Positions 1 to 12,799 of a DNA stretch of 64,000 nucleotides are shown piece by piece. Origin of the DNA: Combretum micranthum (Eukaryota; Streptophyta; Magnoliopsida; Myrtales; Combretaceae); contig JAMXBD010002832.1 of assembly GCA_024138025.1 (NCBI GenBank), positions 1 through 64,000 on the forward strand, in the 5' to 3' direction. The position numbers were made by a program, and so were the translations under genes. Under the pieces are notes generated by a model, which ran no database searches, was not told where the DNA came from, and worked only from the letters and a program-made list of their open reading frames with translations. The first letter of the stretch is position 1. Every line of letters starts with the position of its first letter.

Positions 1-3000
1 AAATTTCCAGATTTAAACAACAATTCATGTTCTCCATACATCACGCGACACATTGGACATCTTGCACATTTTACATCCAATTCCACACTTCCAATTAATA
101 CCTAATCCATACCCAATCCCATATAAAAATATCTTTAATGAAATTCATGCATGCACACATCAACCCATCACCAAATTTATCATCAAATTCATAATTTTTA
201 TTAATTACAAATGAAACGATCTAAAAGCCAATGAAAAAAATTAAAATCATTTAAAGTCAACTAAAGCCAATCAAAGTCACGTTAAAGCTCAAATGACCAA
301 TTTGTAAAAATAAGCAACTATGAACTAAATTGAGAACATAAATTTTTGAAACTTTAAAAATGGTTAGAAAAATATCAAAATAAAGTAAATTAGAATTTAA
401 TAATGATTTTAGATGAAAGTTTTACAAGAAAATCAAAACAAAGTAATTTGGGATCCTATTTTTGCAAAATTATGATTTTATTAATAACTAGAAAATTACA
501 TGAATTAAAATTAAAAATTTAATACAAATAAATAAATTAAAATTAGTTGAATTGTTTGGATCATTAATAACCTATAAGAAAAATTGAATACCTTAGACTA
601 GTTAAAACTTATTAAGGTTTCTACACATGTAAAAATTGAATCCTATGATTGTGCCATGTGGCACAAGATGATAAAAGACACCTTTATACCCTTCTAAAAC
701 CCTAGTAGCAGTTGCTTTCCCCTTTTCTTTCTTTCTTTTTACTTTCTTTCCTCCCCTTTTGTCCCTCCTTTCTAAACAGGGAACTCACAATCCTTTGCGA
801 GGTAAGTAAACCCTAAACATTACCTTATCTTAGAAATTAGCATTAATTAGATTCCAAAATATATTTTACATAAAGAAATGTAAAGCGTGAAGAAGCATTA
901 GAAGAAGGGGAGGACTCTCAAGTTCATTCAACTCGTACAAATGTATGACCTTAAGATTAATGGGTGTTTTTGACAATTTTATGACTTAAGTATAGAAAAT
1001 GGCTTGTGTATATGTTTGGAATAGCTAAATTTTGAGTTTTAGAAGGTTTTGAGGTTTCATTTATGACTATAGTTGGAAGAAGTGAAATTAGTGCAAAATT
1101 AAGGTAAGCCACTAAACTAATTAATGGTGTTGGAAATTGATGAATATTGATGTAGGTTAGTTTATGTCTTTTATAAATGACAAGAAGGCTTAAATTTTTT
1201 TTATATGAGCTACTGGAAATTTTATTTCCCTTGATGAATTTGAAGATTTAGTTGTTATATGTATATATGAAGTCTTGAAGATTAGTAAGTTATGGAATTG
1301 ATTATGTTATAGGTTGGTGATTGAGAATTGAAAATTGATGAAATCGAATATGTGTATGTTATAGTGATGTGTAGTGAATGAGGGAAGGAATGGATGTCTA
1401 AATCTAAACATACGATAATGATGAGGAATTCGACAATTAGGTGATGAAGTATATAATTGATCAATAAGATAAGACTTGTGGAAATGGTGTTAAATGACAA
1501 ATTGTGCTAACTTAATAAAAATATGTGAAAAACCTTATTTGAATGGGATTGTTTATGGACCAAATTAAAGTTAGTTTTGGCACACTATAACGTAATAAGT
1601 TAGGAGAAAAAAAATAGCTCCTCACGTAAAGAATGAAGAAATTGTTAATTTTAGGCTATAATTGGCTCAACTAGTGGTTTGAGGACCCTTATTTTAAAAT
1701 TTGAGTGGATTATTTTGAGCCATGTTAAATGGGGAATTCATGATTTGGTAATAATTGGTAAGAAGGAGGAACTGGTTTAAGCATATGACCTATAATGTAA
1801 AAAAATGGACCATTATGGGTAATTATCAAAATCATGAAATCAAAGACTAAATTGCTAGCGAGTTATTGTACAGGCCAATTTGATTATCTAATATTAAATA
1901 TGAATTTATTGAACTTGGGAGTGAGATGGTTAATTGCATGATGATTGCAGATGTACAATGATAAATTATTGCATAGTTAGACAATTGGTGAGATAACAAT
2001 TGTATGTGAAAGTTTGTATATTATGATGATAAATGACTAATGAGATATGGTGCAAATGACTTGGAAACTTAATATGGTTTGCTAAAAATTTTAAATGATC
2101 AATGGACTTAGTGATAAATTGTTTACATGTATGGATTATTAAAAAAAAATTTGAGTATTGGATGAATTATAATATTAATTTGGGGTTTAGAATTGAATTT
2201 GATGAAAATTGGCTGGATATATGTATCTATGTATGGCGTGTTTTGCTTAAAGCGGGGTGGAATTTTAAAACCCAAAAATTTTGTTAATTATGGGAAAATG
2301 GATGCTTGGATAACAAATAATGAATTTATATGTTAATAGGGTATGTCAAAGTAGCATAGATTGTTAAATTCTGTGAAGTTGTGAATTTTCATAGAATAAT
2401 TTGATTAAATTGGAGTAAATTAGAGGCCAAAATGAGGTTTCAAATGGTAGGTTATAATGTAAACATTAGAGAAAAATAGCCATGTAGGAAAAGAATGGAA
2501 GGAGTATCAACTTTGGGTTGTAGTTGGGTTATTTGGAAAACCAAGAATCTTAGAATGAAATAAATTATATGGTGGCTGTTAAAAATCATACCAAATGGGA
2601 AATTATTGTCTATGTGACAATTTAGTTGAAGGAGTAATTAAATAGGCATAAGACTTACTTGGTAAATACATGAATCATATATGTAATTATTATAATTATG
2701 AGATTGGAGACTAGTTGTTAATAAATTGTGATGTAGAAGAACCTATGTAACTCATATTAATTATGAATGTGATGATGTGGAGAAAATGATATAATGGGAT
2801 GACTTGCTCAAAAGGCTATGTAGTAACAAATTGTCATGTAATAAAGCAATTGACATGTAACACTTGAATATAGGAAAATGGATATGTTGAGGTGATTATT
2901 TGGATAACAAATTCTGATGGGATTGTTGTGTGATGCTTACTAGAAATTTTGGTGAAATTCATGTCCTATATGCTAAAATGCTAAAGAAATTTAGAAACTC

Positions 3001-3835
3001 ATATAGATATTTTAATTATTATGTATTTAGTTCATAGGAATTTCTAATCACAAGTGGGATGTCTTAATTACAAGATTTTGGGTTCAAGGCATGTTCTTGG
3101 GATATGAGCTTAACAAAGTACTTAATGAATAAAAAATATTTCAGACTTAGGCATCAATGTAGTAGTATACCTAACCTACCCACTTCATCTTCCATGACTA
3201 AGAACAACGGAGTTAATAGCCAAAAGAGACATATGTTTTAAGACATAAGTTATTGTAACAACATTATATGTAGAGAAAACTAATACGAAATCTTGGTGAA
3301 ATGAATCAAATGAATGCATAATGGTGATGGAAAGGGAAAATAGATTAACCTAGAATGATCTCAAGAAGTAGCTCTTAGTTGGCTAAGAGTTGGTTACCTC
3401 AAAATAAGATCATTAACTAGCTGTAATACCTAAAACCCTAGTCAACTTGAACCTAAATAAGTAAATTAGAAAACTAGACACTTAAAAACAAATGACTTAG
3501 CAAACCTAAGAGAAGGCAGTTATCCATAATCAAGCTTAATGTATATAAATGAGTTGGTTCTTCAATTAGAATCTATAGCTACATGGACTCTCACCCATGT
3601 AATTCGAGGAGTAGAAATGAATAAGTAATATGATTAATTTATTCCAATGTGTTCTTACACAAGCATTTAAACCATGAATATTATTCATCAAGTGTCAAAA
3701 GAAAAAAAGAGTATCGAAACAATCGTCAGATATAAATGCATGTTGCTTGATAGCATAAAGTTAATGACCGAACTAATATTTAAACTCAACCTGAAATGTT
3801 ATGTTAGTTGCTACTTTGTTACCAACTTCAAAAAG
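1..3835. other. AT-rich intergenic DNA, no gene recognised
   Basis: No reading frame longer than about 70 codons and no recognisable protein motif on either strand. The stretch is uniformly A/T-rich. A pyrimidine-rich block at about 715-775 is followed by a GGTAAGTAAACCC sequence near 800, which resembles an untranslated leader or old LTR sequence, but I could not pair it with a second copy. Probably old, decayed transposon or intergenic sequence. Confidence 0.5.
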
Positions 3836-3840
3836 TAGCC

Positions 3841-6800
3841 TGTAAATCCCCGAAATTTTGGATTCGAATTAAAACTTAAACCCTAATTGGAAGTCAACTG
3901 GATTTCCAGAGTCAACAAAACCCTAGTTTACCGTAATCGCTTAAGTCCGGCATCACAGTTTAAGAAACCCCAAGAAAGTAAGAGAAAGTTTAGTGAATAG
4001 AATAGTTCGTAATTATCCAAGGAAGCCTAAAAAGGTCAGTTTAATAAAACCGAGACTCGTTTCGAACCCGATCAGACATAATTCTTGAAAAACGTGTCCG
4101 GGAGCCCGGAGTAGGAAAAATATTCCGAATATACCATTAGACTCGTAAAAATATAAGATTTCCAAAAATATCAATTTCGTAATTTTTCAGTAGATAAAAA
4201 TATCAGATATCGCATTTATATGCGTATTTTCTTACTACCGGTATTTAATTGTCATGTCTACTTTACATTACACTATTTTCTACTATTCTACACTATTCAT
4301 CTATCTCTACTTTTTCTTACAACCTACTCTTACAACCCATACTCCTATTTCTTACACATTTTCATTTCCAATACAATTTCACATATTTCATGTTATTTTT
4401 AGTTAACAAAATAACAAAAGAATAAATTTCACTCTCTTTCACCCCTCAAATTTGCGCCGGCACCCCCTACCCACCCCCCCTCTCTTTGGCCCCATTTGTT
4501 TTGTTTTTCATTTATTTAATTAACACAATTTATCTCTCATATTTTCCTAGAAATACCCCTTCACACTTCCACTTCTTTCACACTACTTTCATACTAAAGT
4601 TACTATACTCAAATCTCTCTCAAAATTTCTTGATGAAGTTCTTCCAAGAAGTTCTCTCTAGATAGTTCTTTTAGGTAATCTTTCTTCAAGATTTTCATAT
4701 GTTCATCTACTTAGTATGAACTTAGTGTGTGTTTTCTAAAACCATGAAGGTTAAGAAAGTAACAATAGGTTCATACTTTGTTTTTGTTCATAATCTAAAT
4801 TCCTTTATGTTGCTTTATGTTTATAACTATCTAACATATCTATATAGCTATATATATTATTTAGAGCATATAAGCTCATTGTCTTGCAATTTATTTACTT
4901 TCTTGCAATTTATTTAATTTCAAATTGTTTTTAGACTAGTTTTTCTAGTCTTAGACTTGTCCTCATCAAGTCAAAACAATTTCTTTTTCTTTTAGGACTA
5001 GTCATCTCTTAGTCCTGGGGTACCTTGATGAAGCTAAGGTCCCAATACTTGATTTATTTTCTTATTAGCTTATTCTTCTAAATTATTATGTTTTTTTATG
5101 TTTCATAGCTTTATGATTCATATTCATGCATGAACATAATGGTTTTGTCTCAACAAAATAAATGAGGAAATGTTTTCTTTAAAATAAAGATTCTTTTTCT
5201 AAAAATAAAATTAGGAAGCTAATGTTTTCTAAATTAAGAAGTTATCATAATAAAACTTGGGGGAGTTCATAAGGAATTTTACAAACATACATAACACTAA
5301 AAAGACTTTTAAAAGTAAACAAAGATTTTTCAACTTCTCTTTTCTTCAAATGATTCCTTTTCAATAAAATAAGATGATCTCAAGAAATCAAGAAATTATT
5401 TTGCTAGATATAGAAGTGTTAATACTTTCCAAAAAGAGTTAGAAGCTAGTTTAGAAAACAAAAATCATTCCTTAGGAATTTAAGAAGACTATGATTTAGG
5501 AAAAGACAAGAGATACTCATTATAAACAACTTAAGATAATTTTAAAGCGGTTATTAATTTAGAGAAAGAAATATTCATTTCAAATAACTCAAAAATCTTT
5601 TCAAAGTAAAATGGACACTTCAAAATTCTTAAATTCAAAATCTTTCAAAACTTTACTTTTTCATAAATTGAAACAACTTCATTTACTTCATACATTTGTT
5701 ATGAGTCATTACATATATGTTTATACTTTTAAAAAAGCTTACAAAAATATTTGGAAAATCTATCTCTTCAAGTGAGCTTTTGATAAAAGGAACAAATCAA
5801 GTTTTTATAAATTTATTGGTAAATCTGGTTGCTGCTTTTTCGGGACCCAAACAACTTAGTTTTATGAAAATAAGTTTAGAAATGTGTAGATCTTTTCGAG
5901 TAGATAGAAAACGGTATATTATATGCAAAATTCTGAGTTAAAATGAGCAAGTTATGACCATTTTAAGTTGGAATTTCCTCTTATACGATTTTACCTCGAT
6001 TTTGAGAAAAATTTAAGATCTTTAATAATAGAAACTTCATAAAAGACTCATTTTAGGTATTTCATCTTGTTTAGGCGGAGAAGGACTCGAGATCGTTTTT
6101 CCGAAGGATTACTTCGATAAGGATCTATCAACATAGAGTGAGTTATTCCTTTTACTAAGTTACATTTTCTTGTTTTGTGCTTATAATTAGTAGCACTAGC
6201 AAATAAGAAAAAGATAAAATGGATAATTGTTGTGGTATTATGAATGATTGAATACAAGTTAAGAATATCGGAAGATGGTTTGATGAATAAATTGTGATTC
6301 TTGTACTGATATGATGAAAATTGTGTTGATCTCCTTTAACTTGAACTAAACATCTTTGGTTAAATTTATATCGAAATCAATTCATGCATATCATACACAT
6401 GAGTCACATTTGTTTCACTACTATTCTTCGTGTGGGGAAACGAGGAAATGGTAGTGGTGGCTGGTAGGAGCCAGAAAGTCTATATGGTGGCTAGTAGGAG
6501 CCAGAAAGTCTACAAGGCAAGCAGGAGCCGGTAAATCTGCAAATATAGCCTGTAACCTCCCAACCCTTGTCATGGAGGGCGTAAAATCCATGCTACACTT
6601 GATTTCCGGTTAATCAGGTGTATCTTGTGTGTTCATATGATTGGTGCATTTTCATATGTTTTGATTAAAATACTTGTATGAATTATGGAAATATCTTATA
6701 GATGGAATTATCTCACTAAGCTAGTTTTGCTTATACCCTTATAGCTTTTTGTTACAGTACAATTACTTTTGGTTGGCTCCAAGGAGCCCCGTATGCCAGG

Positions 6801-7184
6801 TACGAGTATAAGCTACTAGGAGTTTTTGGGAGAAGCTTTATGTATTTAAGTTTTGAACATAGGCTTCTAGGAAAATCTCTATAGTAAGCTTATGCTATAG
6901 TGTTTATTATTTTGAAAGACTATTAAAGCGGGGGAATGCCCCTAAGGTGATGTAAGGATATTATTTATGGAAATCTTATGTTTATTTATATAATTTCTTG
7001 CTTGCTTTTATTATCTACTTAAATGTAATACCCCTGTGAATCTCCTACTATCTTGGAAGCATGCCTTGCATGTGATATCGAAGCTCCTGCATGACTAATC
7101 CTGCATGACTAAGGTTGTCATTCATTAGCTTTAATATTATATGCAGCGGACTGCCACGTTTAGAGTACCCTCCGGAGCGTGACA
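3841..7184. mobile_element. Solo LTR of a long-LTR retrotransposon (3,344 bp) with 5-bp TSD
   Basis: The segment starts TGTAAATCCCCG and ends CGGAGCGTGACA, giving the TG...CA ends of an LTR. It is flanked by a perfect 5-bp direct repeat, TAGCC, at 3836-3840 and 7185-7189, the normal target duplication of an LTR retrotransposon. No coding sequence, primer-binding site or second LTR lies next to it, so it reads as a solo LTR left by unequal recombination. The length and the TGTAA...CCCCG start fit large Ty3/gypsy elements of the Tat/Ogre/Athila type, but the family is inferred. Internally there is a CT/C-rich stretch near 4435-4490 and a short tandem repeat at 6456-6544. Orientation is not decided. 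Confidence 0.75.
6456..6544. repeat. Three imperfect ~30-bp tandem units inside the solo LTR
   Basis: Three consecutive units share a core of the form GGCTGGTAGGAGCCAGAAAG and are followed by TCTA/TCTG. The third unit is more diverged (GGCAAGCAGGAGCCGG). This looks like replication slippage within the LTR. Confidence 0.6.
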
Positions 7185-7189
7185 TAGCC

Positions 7190-8210
7190 TCCTTGAACTG
7201 GTTGTGTCACGACCCGAAGGGTACCCTAGTAGTATCATGGTACTGTGAGACAAACTAATTCCCTTGATTCGTCATTTAAATTACCTATAGGTCATGGCAA
7301 AAAAAAAAAAAAAGTTGTAGGACATGGCTTAGAAAAAAAAGTTGTAGGTCATCAAAGGAGTCACATGTACATGACACAACTAAGCCATTCCAAGGAAAGT
7401 GATGGGGTTACTTCAATAAGAAATAATGCATATATAAGTAAAATAACTACTTGATTAATATCATGCATCACTAATAGTGCAAACAAGAGAAAAGGTAAGC
7501 ATGTGCTTTCTTAGGGCATTTTATGTCTTTCTTAAGATAATTTCGATGGTGATTAAATCAGTTTCATGAATTTTTTTTACCTAGCTTCATGCTTTTGGTG
7601 ACATTTTCGTGTGCGTAAATTTGAAATCGATGGTGATGGTATTTGTACATATTTTTATGTATTTGATGCTACTTGGTGATATATATGATTTAATATTCAT
7701 ATAATAATAAGGTTGATTTTTTCATCTGTGATATGATTATAATTAGGTAGCAAAAGTCCAAAACACAGGATTTTTTTTAAATCTTTTGAAAAATACCAGG
7801 ACATATTACCAAAAAGCAAGTACATTAAAAGATAAAAGTATTTATTTTGACACTTAACAAATATACTAATGTATTTACTAACTTTTCATATAATATTACA
7901 GAGCTTAGTATATATTATCTTAAGAGATTTCATTTCTTAAATCTAAAATGTTTTTTTGTTGTTATTGTTGTTGTTGTTCAAGCCAAGGACATCATCTTAG
8001 TGACTTTAGTCTTTATACATTCTATATCTATAATTTTATCAAGCTATATTCAAGAAATGTTATATCATAATTTCATTTAAAAGATAACTTCTCTCAATCT
8101 TAACTCCCCATTACTCAATTTTTTTAGCTAGAAATAAGGTAATTGTACTTTAGATGCTCTACTGCTTCATTCTTTCTTTGACTTTTATGAATCCCCACAT
8201 TATCCTAGCA
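7190..8210. other. Non-coding, no gene recognised
   Basis: Contains an A13 run near 7299, a GTT-rich microsatellite near 7955-7978 and otherwise unremarkable AT-rich DNA. The sequence TGTCACGACCCG at 7205 resembles an LTR start but has no partner that I can find. Confidence 0.4.
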
Positions 8211-8214
8211 TAAT

Positions 8215-8345
8215 TGTTGGGATACAAGTGTGAGGTTAAAAAAGTCGCACATGTGAAAAATATAGATTATGTGAAGGATATATAAGGTGAAAGACCTATT
8301 AATCTAATACCTTAAGGTTTTTTATTACATATAGTATCCAACTTA
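8215..8345 (+). repeat. Copia-LTR-like fragment, copy A
   Basis: Starts TGTTGGGATACAAGTGTGAG and continues with a GGTTAAAAAAGTCGCACATG segment, a 'tataaggtgaaagacc' segment and an 'aataccttaagg' segment. The same order of words recurs in diverged form at 8627-8790. The arrangement is that of the 5' part of a plant copia-type LTR (TG start, TATA-like 'atataagg'). No coding region of the parent element is adjacent. Confidence 0.45.
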
Positions 8346-8626
8346 CTAGTGTGTTCTTTTACTCGACTTATTTGTATAATTTCTCCTTATTTGAAGGCTG
8401 TTCCTTTCATTAACAAGTGGCATCAAAATAGATGGTGTGATTAGAATGCTTTCATGGTTAGCCCTTATCATGTAGAAAGAAGAGCTATACGATAGTAATA
8501 TATATAAAGCCCATGATGTAAAGTGGTAGGTAGGAAGCAGCCTATTCACATAATCAAATTAGTTGGGAGTCAATTTAATAAACTCTTGATGATGCCAAAA
8601 TTATGGAGACTTACACTTGAGAAGGA

Positions 8627-8790
8627 GATTGTTTGGGTGGAATTTTAAGGTTAGAGAAGTCCTAATAGGAAAAATGTGAATCATGTGAAGAATTTATAAA
8701 AGAGAATAACCATTAACTGACAGATTAAATTTTGGGTTAGATATAGTGTCAAGTTCATTATATTCATTCATAAGGTCCATTTAGGATTTC
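8627..8790 (+). repeat. Copia-LTR-like fragment, copy B
   Basis: Diverged second copy of the 8215 fragment: 'gtttgggtggaattttaaggttagagaag', 'aaaaatgtgaatcatgtgaag', 'tttataaaagagaataacc' and 'gttagatatagtgtcaagttc' occur in the same order. About 410 bp separate the two starts, too close for an intact element, so this is a deletion derivative or two independent fragments. Confidence 0.4.
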
Positions 8791-9553
8791 TCCCATTTAA
8801 AGGCTTTTCCTCTTCTTCACAATAATGTCTTGCCTTGTTTTGCTTACATGTGTTCTCATGTTTATATTTTCTATGCATGTTGATGATAGTTATTCTCATG
8901 TCTTTACTCCATGCTTTCTTTCTTTCTTTCTTTTCCTTCTCTTGTCTTAAGATAATCTCTTATATTCTAATTAGTATGATCCTTTTTATATGCTTAAAAG
9001 GATAATAATTAGGGTACCAAATAATTTATTAATAACTAGTTAATAAACATTCTCGATTTCAAAATGAAATAAGGGTTTAGGTTGATAGATAGACAAAACC
9101 TTGACTCGCCTTCGACATTATTCACTAAGAAAACAAGATGTTGAGAACACCTATGAATGATTGATATGACTCACAAAAACTCACTCATGTTTGTACTCAC
9201 CACAATCAAGGTTAATTGATAAGAGTGGGGTTTAACAACAAAACTCTCAAGGATTTATTTAATTCAAAAGTAACAAAAGCTATCATTCAATGATAAGAAT
9301 AGGACTATTTTTAGGAGTCCCAAAAACTAATAAAATCACTAAACACCCTTAATTATAACTCTTAATGATAACACTCATGAAATAAAACAAATAAGCATTT
9401 TGAGCTCTATATAAGTTTTAACACAGGTTGGGTCATGTACTCTTAATCTACATAACATCCAACATGTGTCATATCGTGTACTCTAGAAACTTGTGAAAAT
9501 TTGTAAAGTTGCTTTCATCACGGTCCTAAACACGGCTGTATATTTCGTTCACA

Positions 9554-10480
9554 TTAGGCACAAAACTGTATTTCCTTCACTTCTCTACTGCTATTCTCAA
9601 CACGACTTTCAACATGACTTGTGTTGCTACTTGTGTAGAATTTGCAATCTTTAAACATGCTTGAAACCAAGTAATACGAATCAACACAAGTGCTATCTTC
9701 ATGCAATCCAAAAGAAGAAACTAATTTCACTTCATCTGGCTCCAATCTATCTTCAAGAACTCTCGAAGTAAGATTCTACAATTCTTGTGCTGTATTTTGG
9801 TAATTGGACCTATAACTTGATTCCCATAATCTTCTTGTGGTTGTTGAATATTCATCCTCAAATCTAATGGCTCTTTAACATGGGCTTCATCCTCTAGAAC
9901 ATATGGAGAAAGATTTGCCATGTTAAACATAGTTGATACACTAGATTCACCTAGAAGTTCAAGATGATATGCATTTTTGTTTCCTAAGGATGCAAAAAGG
10001 ATCATTTGCTCTTGTAACGACTTTATAGAATTTTATTAGGATGTCGGTTTTTGCCAAGATGAATCGAAACCATATCCCTTGGAATGAATAATGTTGACTT
10101 GTTGTGGTTACTACCTTATTGTCTTATTCGCACTTATGTCTTTCTAAGATTTTGAAGTCTTCTCATGAAACTCCTAGATTTTTTAGGCTCTTATAACTCC
10201 ACTAATGCTTTTTTTTTTTTTTTTCTGGTGTTGTTGGTTTGGCTACCAAATCCATAAGTATAGTAGGATTAAAGTCATACTCAACTTCAAAGGAAGACCT
10301 ACAAATCAAACTATGTGTAGATGACCTATTGGCTTTGTATTAGTGACATGTAATTAGGATGCAAACAGACCAATCCAATGATCTTCATTTGAGCCCACAA
10401 AGTCAAATCACCCTAAGTCATCTCAATAAGTGAACTAGACTTGTTGGTCATATTACCTAACCTATGAGATAAAACTAAAT
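9554..10480 (-). pseudogene. Ty3/gypsy pol remnant: integrase C-terminal region and tail
   Basis: Read on the - strand, 10005-9727 encodes a stretch with NKNAYHLELLGE, STMFNMANLSPYV, DLRMN and VGPIT-like (VIGPITKIQHKN) motifs. These are the conserved end of plant gypsy polyproteins ('NDNAYKVDLPGEY...FNVSDLSPY...GPITRARAK' in intact relatives), where the GPF/Y region of integrase leads into the polyprotein tail. Upstream on the same strand, near 10240-10310, lies an SSFEVEYDFNP stretch matching the 'SPFEVVYGFNP' motif that precedes it. The frame shifts between these blocks, and no RT or RNase H is present. This is a dead 3' fragment of a gypsy element. Confidence 0.7.
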
Positions 10481-10600
10481 GAACAATAATATAACGTACA
10501 TTTTTGAGCCCATATACACTCTCCTATTAGATTATAACAAAGAAAAATCTTTACAATGTTATGTTCATATTTTTAAACAACTTTTATGTCTAACTATTTA

Positions 10601-10626
10601 AATATATATATATATATATATATATT
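10601..10626. repeat. (TA)n microsatellite
   Basis: About 13 uninterrupted TA dinucleotides. Confidence 0.9.
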
Positions 10627-11681
10627 TCTAATTTTATTCTTGGCATATGCATTTCATGTTCGTGGTTCACTAGTGTGTGTATTGATAAGTGACAGTTGGG
10701 AAAGATGAAGTTTCCGTTGAGCTTAAATCTTGATTTCTTGTTGAAAGGCTGACGATTGGAAAAAGATGCTGTTGAGTTTAATTTTTAATGTTGTTTTATA
10801 CTTATTATCAGGAGATTTTGTTGATTGAAGATGAAGATGAAGGTAGATCGTGAGTTGAAGATTCATAGGGGTGATTTACCAATATGTGGTGTATTAAATA
10901 AATTGACCGTGTAATATTATTTATTTTATTGTTAATATTTAACTTATTTTTTAATTTTTGCAGTTATGACTACACTATTTTTAATATTTAGTTCCAAATT
11001 TGTATTTTTTTTTACGTAATTTTTATTTATTAAAAAACCCACTTTAAATTGAATCCACCTTTTTCTTTTTCTTTTTTCTTTTTTCTTTTTTTAATTCTCA
11101 GATTTTTGAATATGCTGGTGCATATAAGCAATCCTAAACGTCAATTTTGCTATAGGTTGCCGGCTAAATGGGCTGCAAATTTGCGAGCACTAATGGCCAA
11201 CTTCCACTCTATTGCATAAACGGTCTCACCTTCCAATCAGACACGGGGAAGTACAACTGGTGGAATAATGATAATTCCAAAACGATAATTTGCAATTATA
11301 TATGTTCATCTTCGTTAGTGAATTTATAACAATGAACATGTTCATATTCCTTAGAGTATTTCGAATATTTTTATTTCCCAACCATTACTTTCTTAACTAA
11401 GCAAACGTGTGTTGTGTATATATATATACACACCTTTAAGCAATCTCATATACTATATATTTATTTAATTACTTATCATTTTACATACATCCTTAATACA
11501 TATGCATTGTTTTTTTTTTTTTTTTGACCAAGACATATGTATTGTTTATAATCTCTATTTATATCTTCACGAGTTTTGTACTTTTTTTATACAACAATGA
11601 AAAAAGACAACAAAAGACAATATTTTAATAAATAATTATGAAAATGTCATTAAGACAAATAATTCTAATTTTAGACAACTT

Positions 11682-12510
11682 AAACTCATCTCTTAAAGAG
11701 ACATTGTAATATGAGGGGTGCTCACGGTTAGGTTAACTAGTCCGTGGCCCATTTTTTGAACTAACCTTAATGATCAGTTTTTTAATATTTCGATCCTTAA
11801 CCGGTCTATTATAAGTGGTTAATTGCCTTAATGGTTAACCATTTTTTCAGTTTTCAGTTTTTAACTATTTAATGTAATGATTTCAACAAATCAAATTGAT
11901 AGTTTCAACAAACCTTATTTTTTAACCTTAATCTCTAGAGTTTTTCTTTAAATTATTATATATATTACAAAGCTTAAAAAAACAAAATCAAATCAATGAA
12001 AAAGGGAAAAAACAGCATTTAGATGTATCATCATCAACAAATCAGACCAAATCAATTACCACATTAACTCCCATCAAACATTGGACATAACATATTTTTA
12101 ATCAAAATCTAAGGAACATTAACATCTATAAATTATATGTATATATTTTTAAAAATAATTATATGTATATATAAATTATATATATAATATATTTATAAAT
12201 ATTGAAATGGTTAACCATTAATCGTTGTTGTCTAAGGAGATTTAATTTTACATTATTGTATCTTTGTATTTGATAACTGATTGTATATAGGAATTCAACG
12301 AACAAAAATAGCTGCTACAAAATTTATGCAGGCAAGAGACGAGTTTTACATAAAACACCAACCTCATCTTTTTAAGAGACTGGTTCAATGTTTTGTGTTA
12401 AACTCATCTATTCAATGGACAAGTTTAGCACATAACACCAACTTTGTCTCTTGAAGTGACAAGGTTAGTAGCACTTTATTAATCTTGTCTCTTGAAAAAT
12501 GAATTTGACT
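11682..12510. repeat. Palindrome cluster 1 (AAGAGACGAG-type)
   Basis: Imperfect palindromes built on CTCRTCTCTT...AAGAGACRAG occur at about 11682-11705, 12361-12384 and 12441-12463, with half-copies at 12331-12349 and 12482-12505. Each is 20-25 bp, and they are separated by plain AT-rich DNA. The same word recurs at 17108-17260 and 30648-30832. Confidence 0.55.
11706..12240. mobile_element. hAT-like MITE family, copy 1
   Basis: Begins GGGGTGCTCACGGTTAGGTT and continues with words rich in GGTTAACC/GGTTAATT, such as CCTTAATGGTTAACCATTTT. It ends near a second ATGGTTAACCATTAATCG. A second copy with the same order of words lies at 52063-52660. Short non-coding elements beginning with a GGTGCTCACGGTT-type end are common hAT-related MITEs in plants. 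Target duplications could not be fixed, so the borders are approximate. Confidence 0.5.
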
Positions 12511-12799
12511 ACTTAATACAATTTAGAGGTGTGCAAAAAACCTGATCAAACAAAATCGAAACCAGAAATCCAATCCAAAAAATGTGGTTAACCAATCTGT
12601 TGGTTTTTCTATCAGACATCAACAGAACTTCCACGATATCTCTATATACAACCATACACAAATAGGTAAAACTTAAAAGGAAAACTACATAAGAAATAAC
12701 GATGCACTAGATCATTCATGTGTTCTTGTAAAAAAAAAAAAACATACAAGGTAGATATAATCAATAGATAAAAAATAAATAAATGGGAAAACTATTATT

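Noticed and set aside
7205..7230. Possible second LTR start TGTCACGACCCGAAGGG next to the solo LTR
   Set aside because: No matching end, TSD or second copy in the window.
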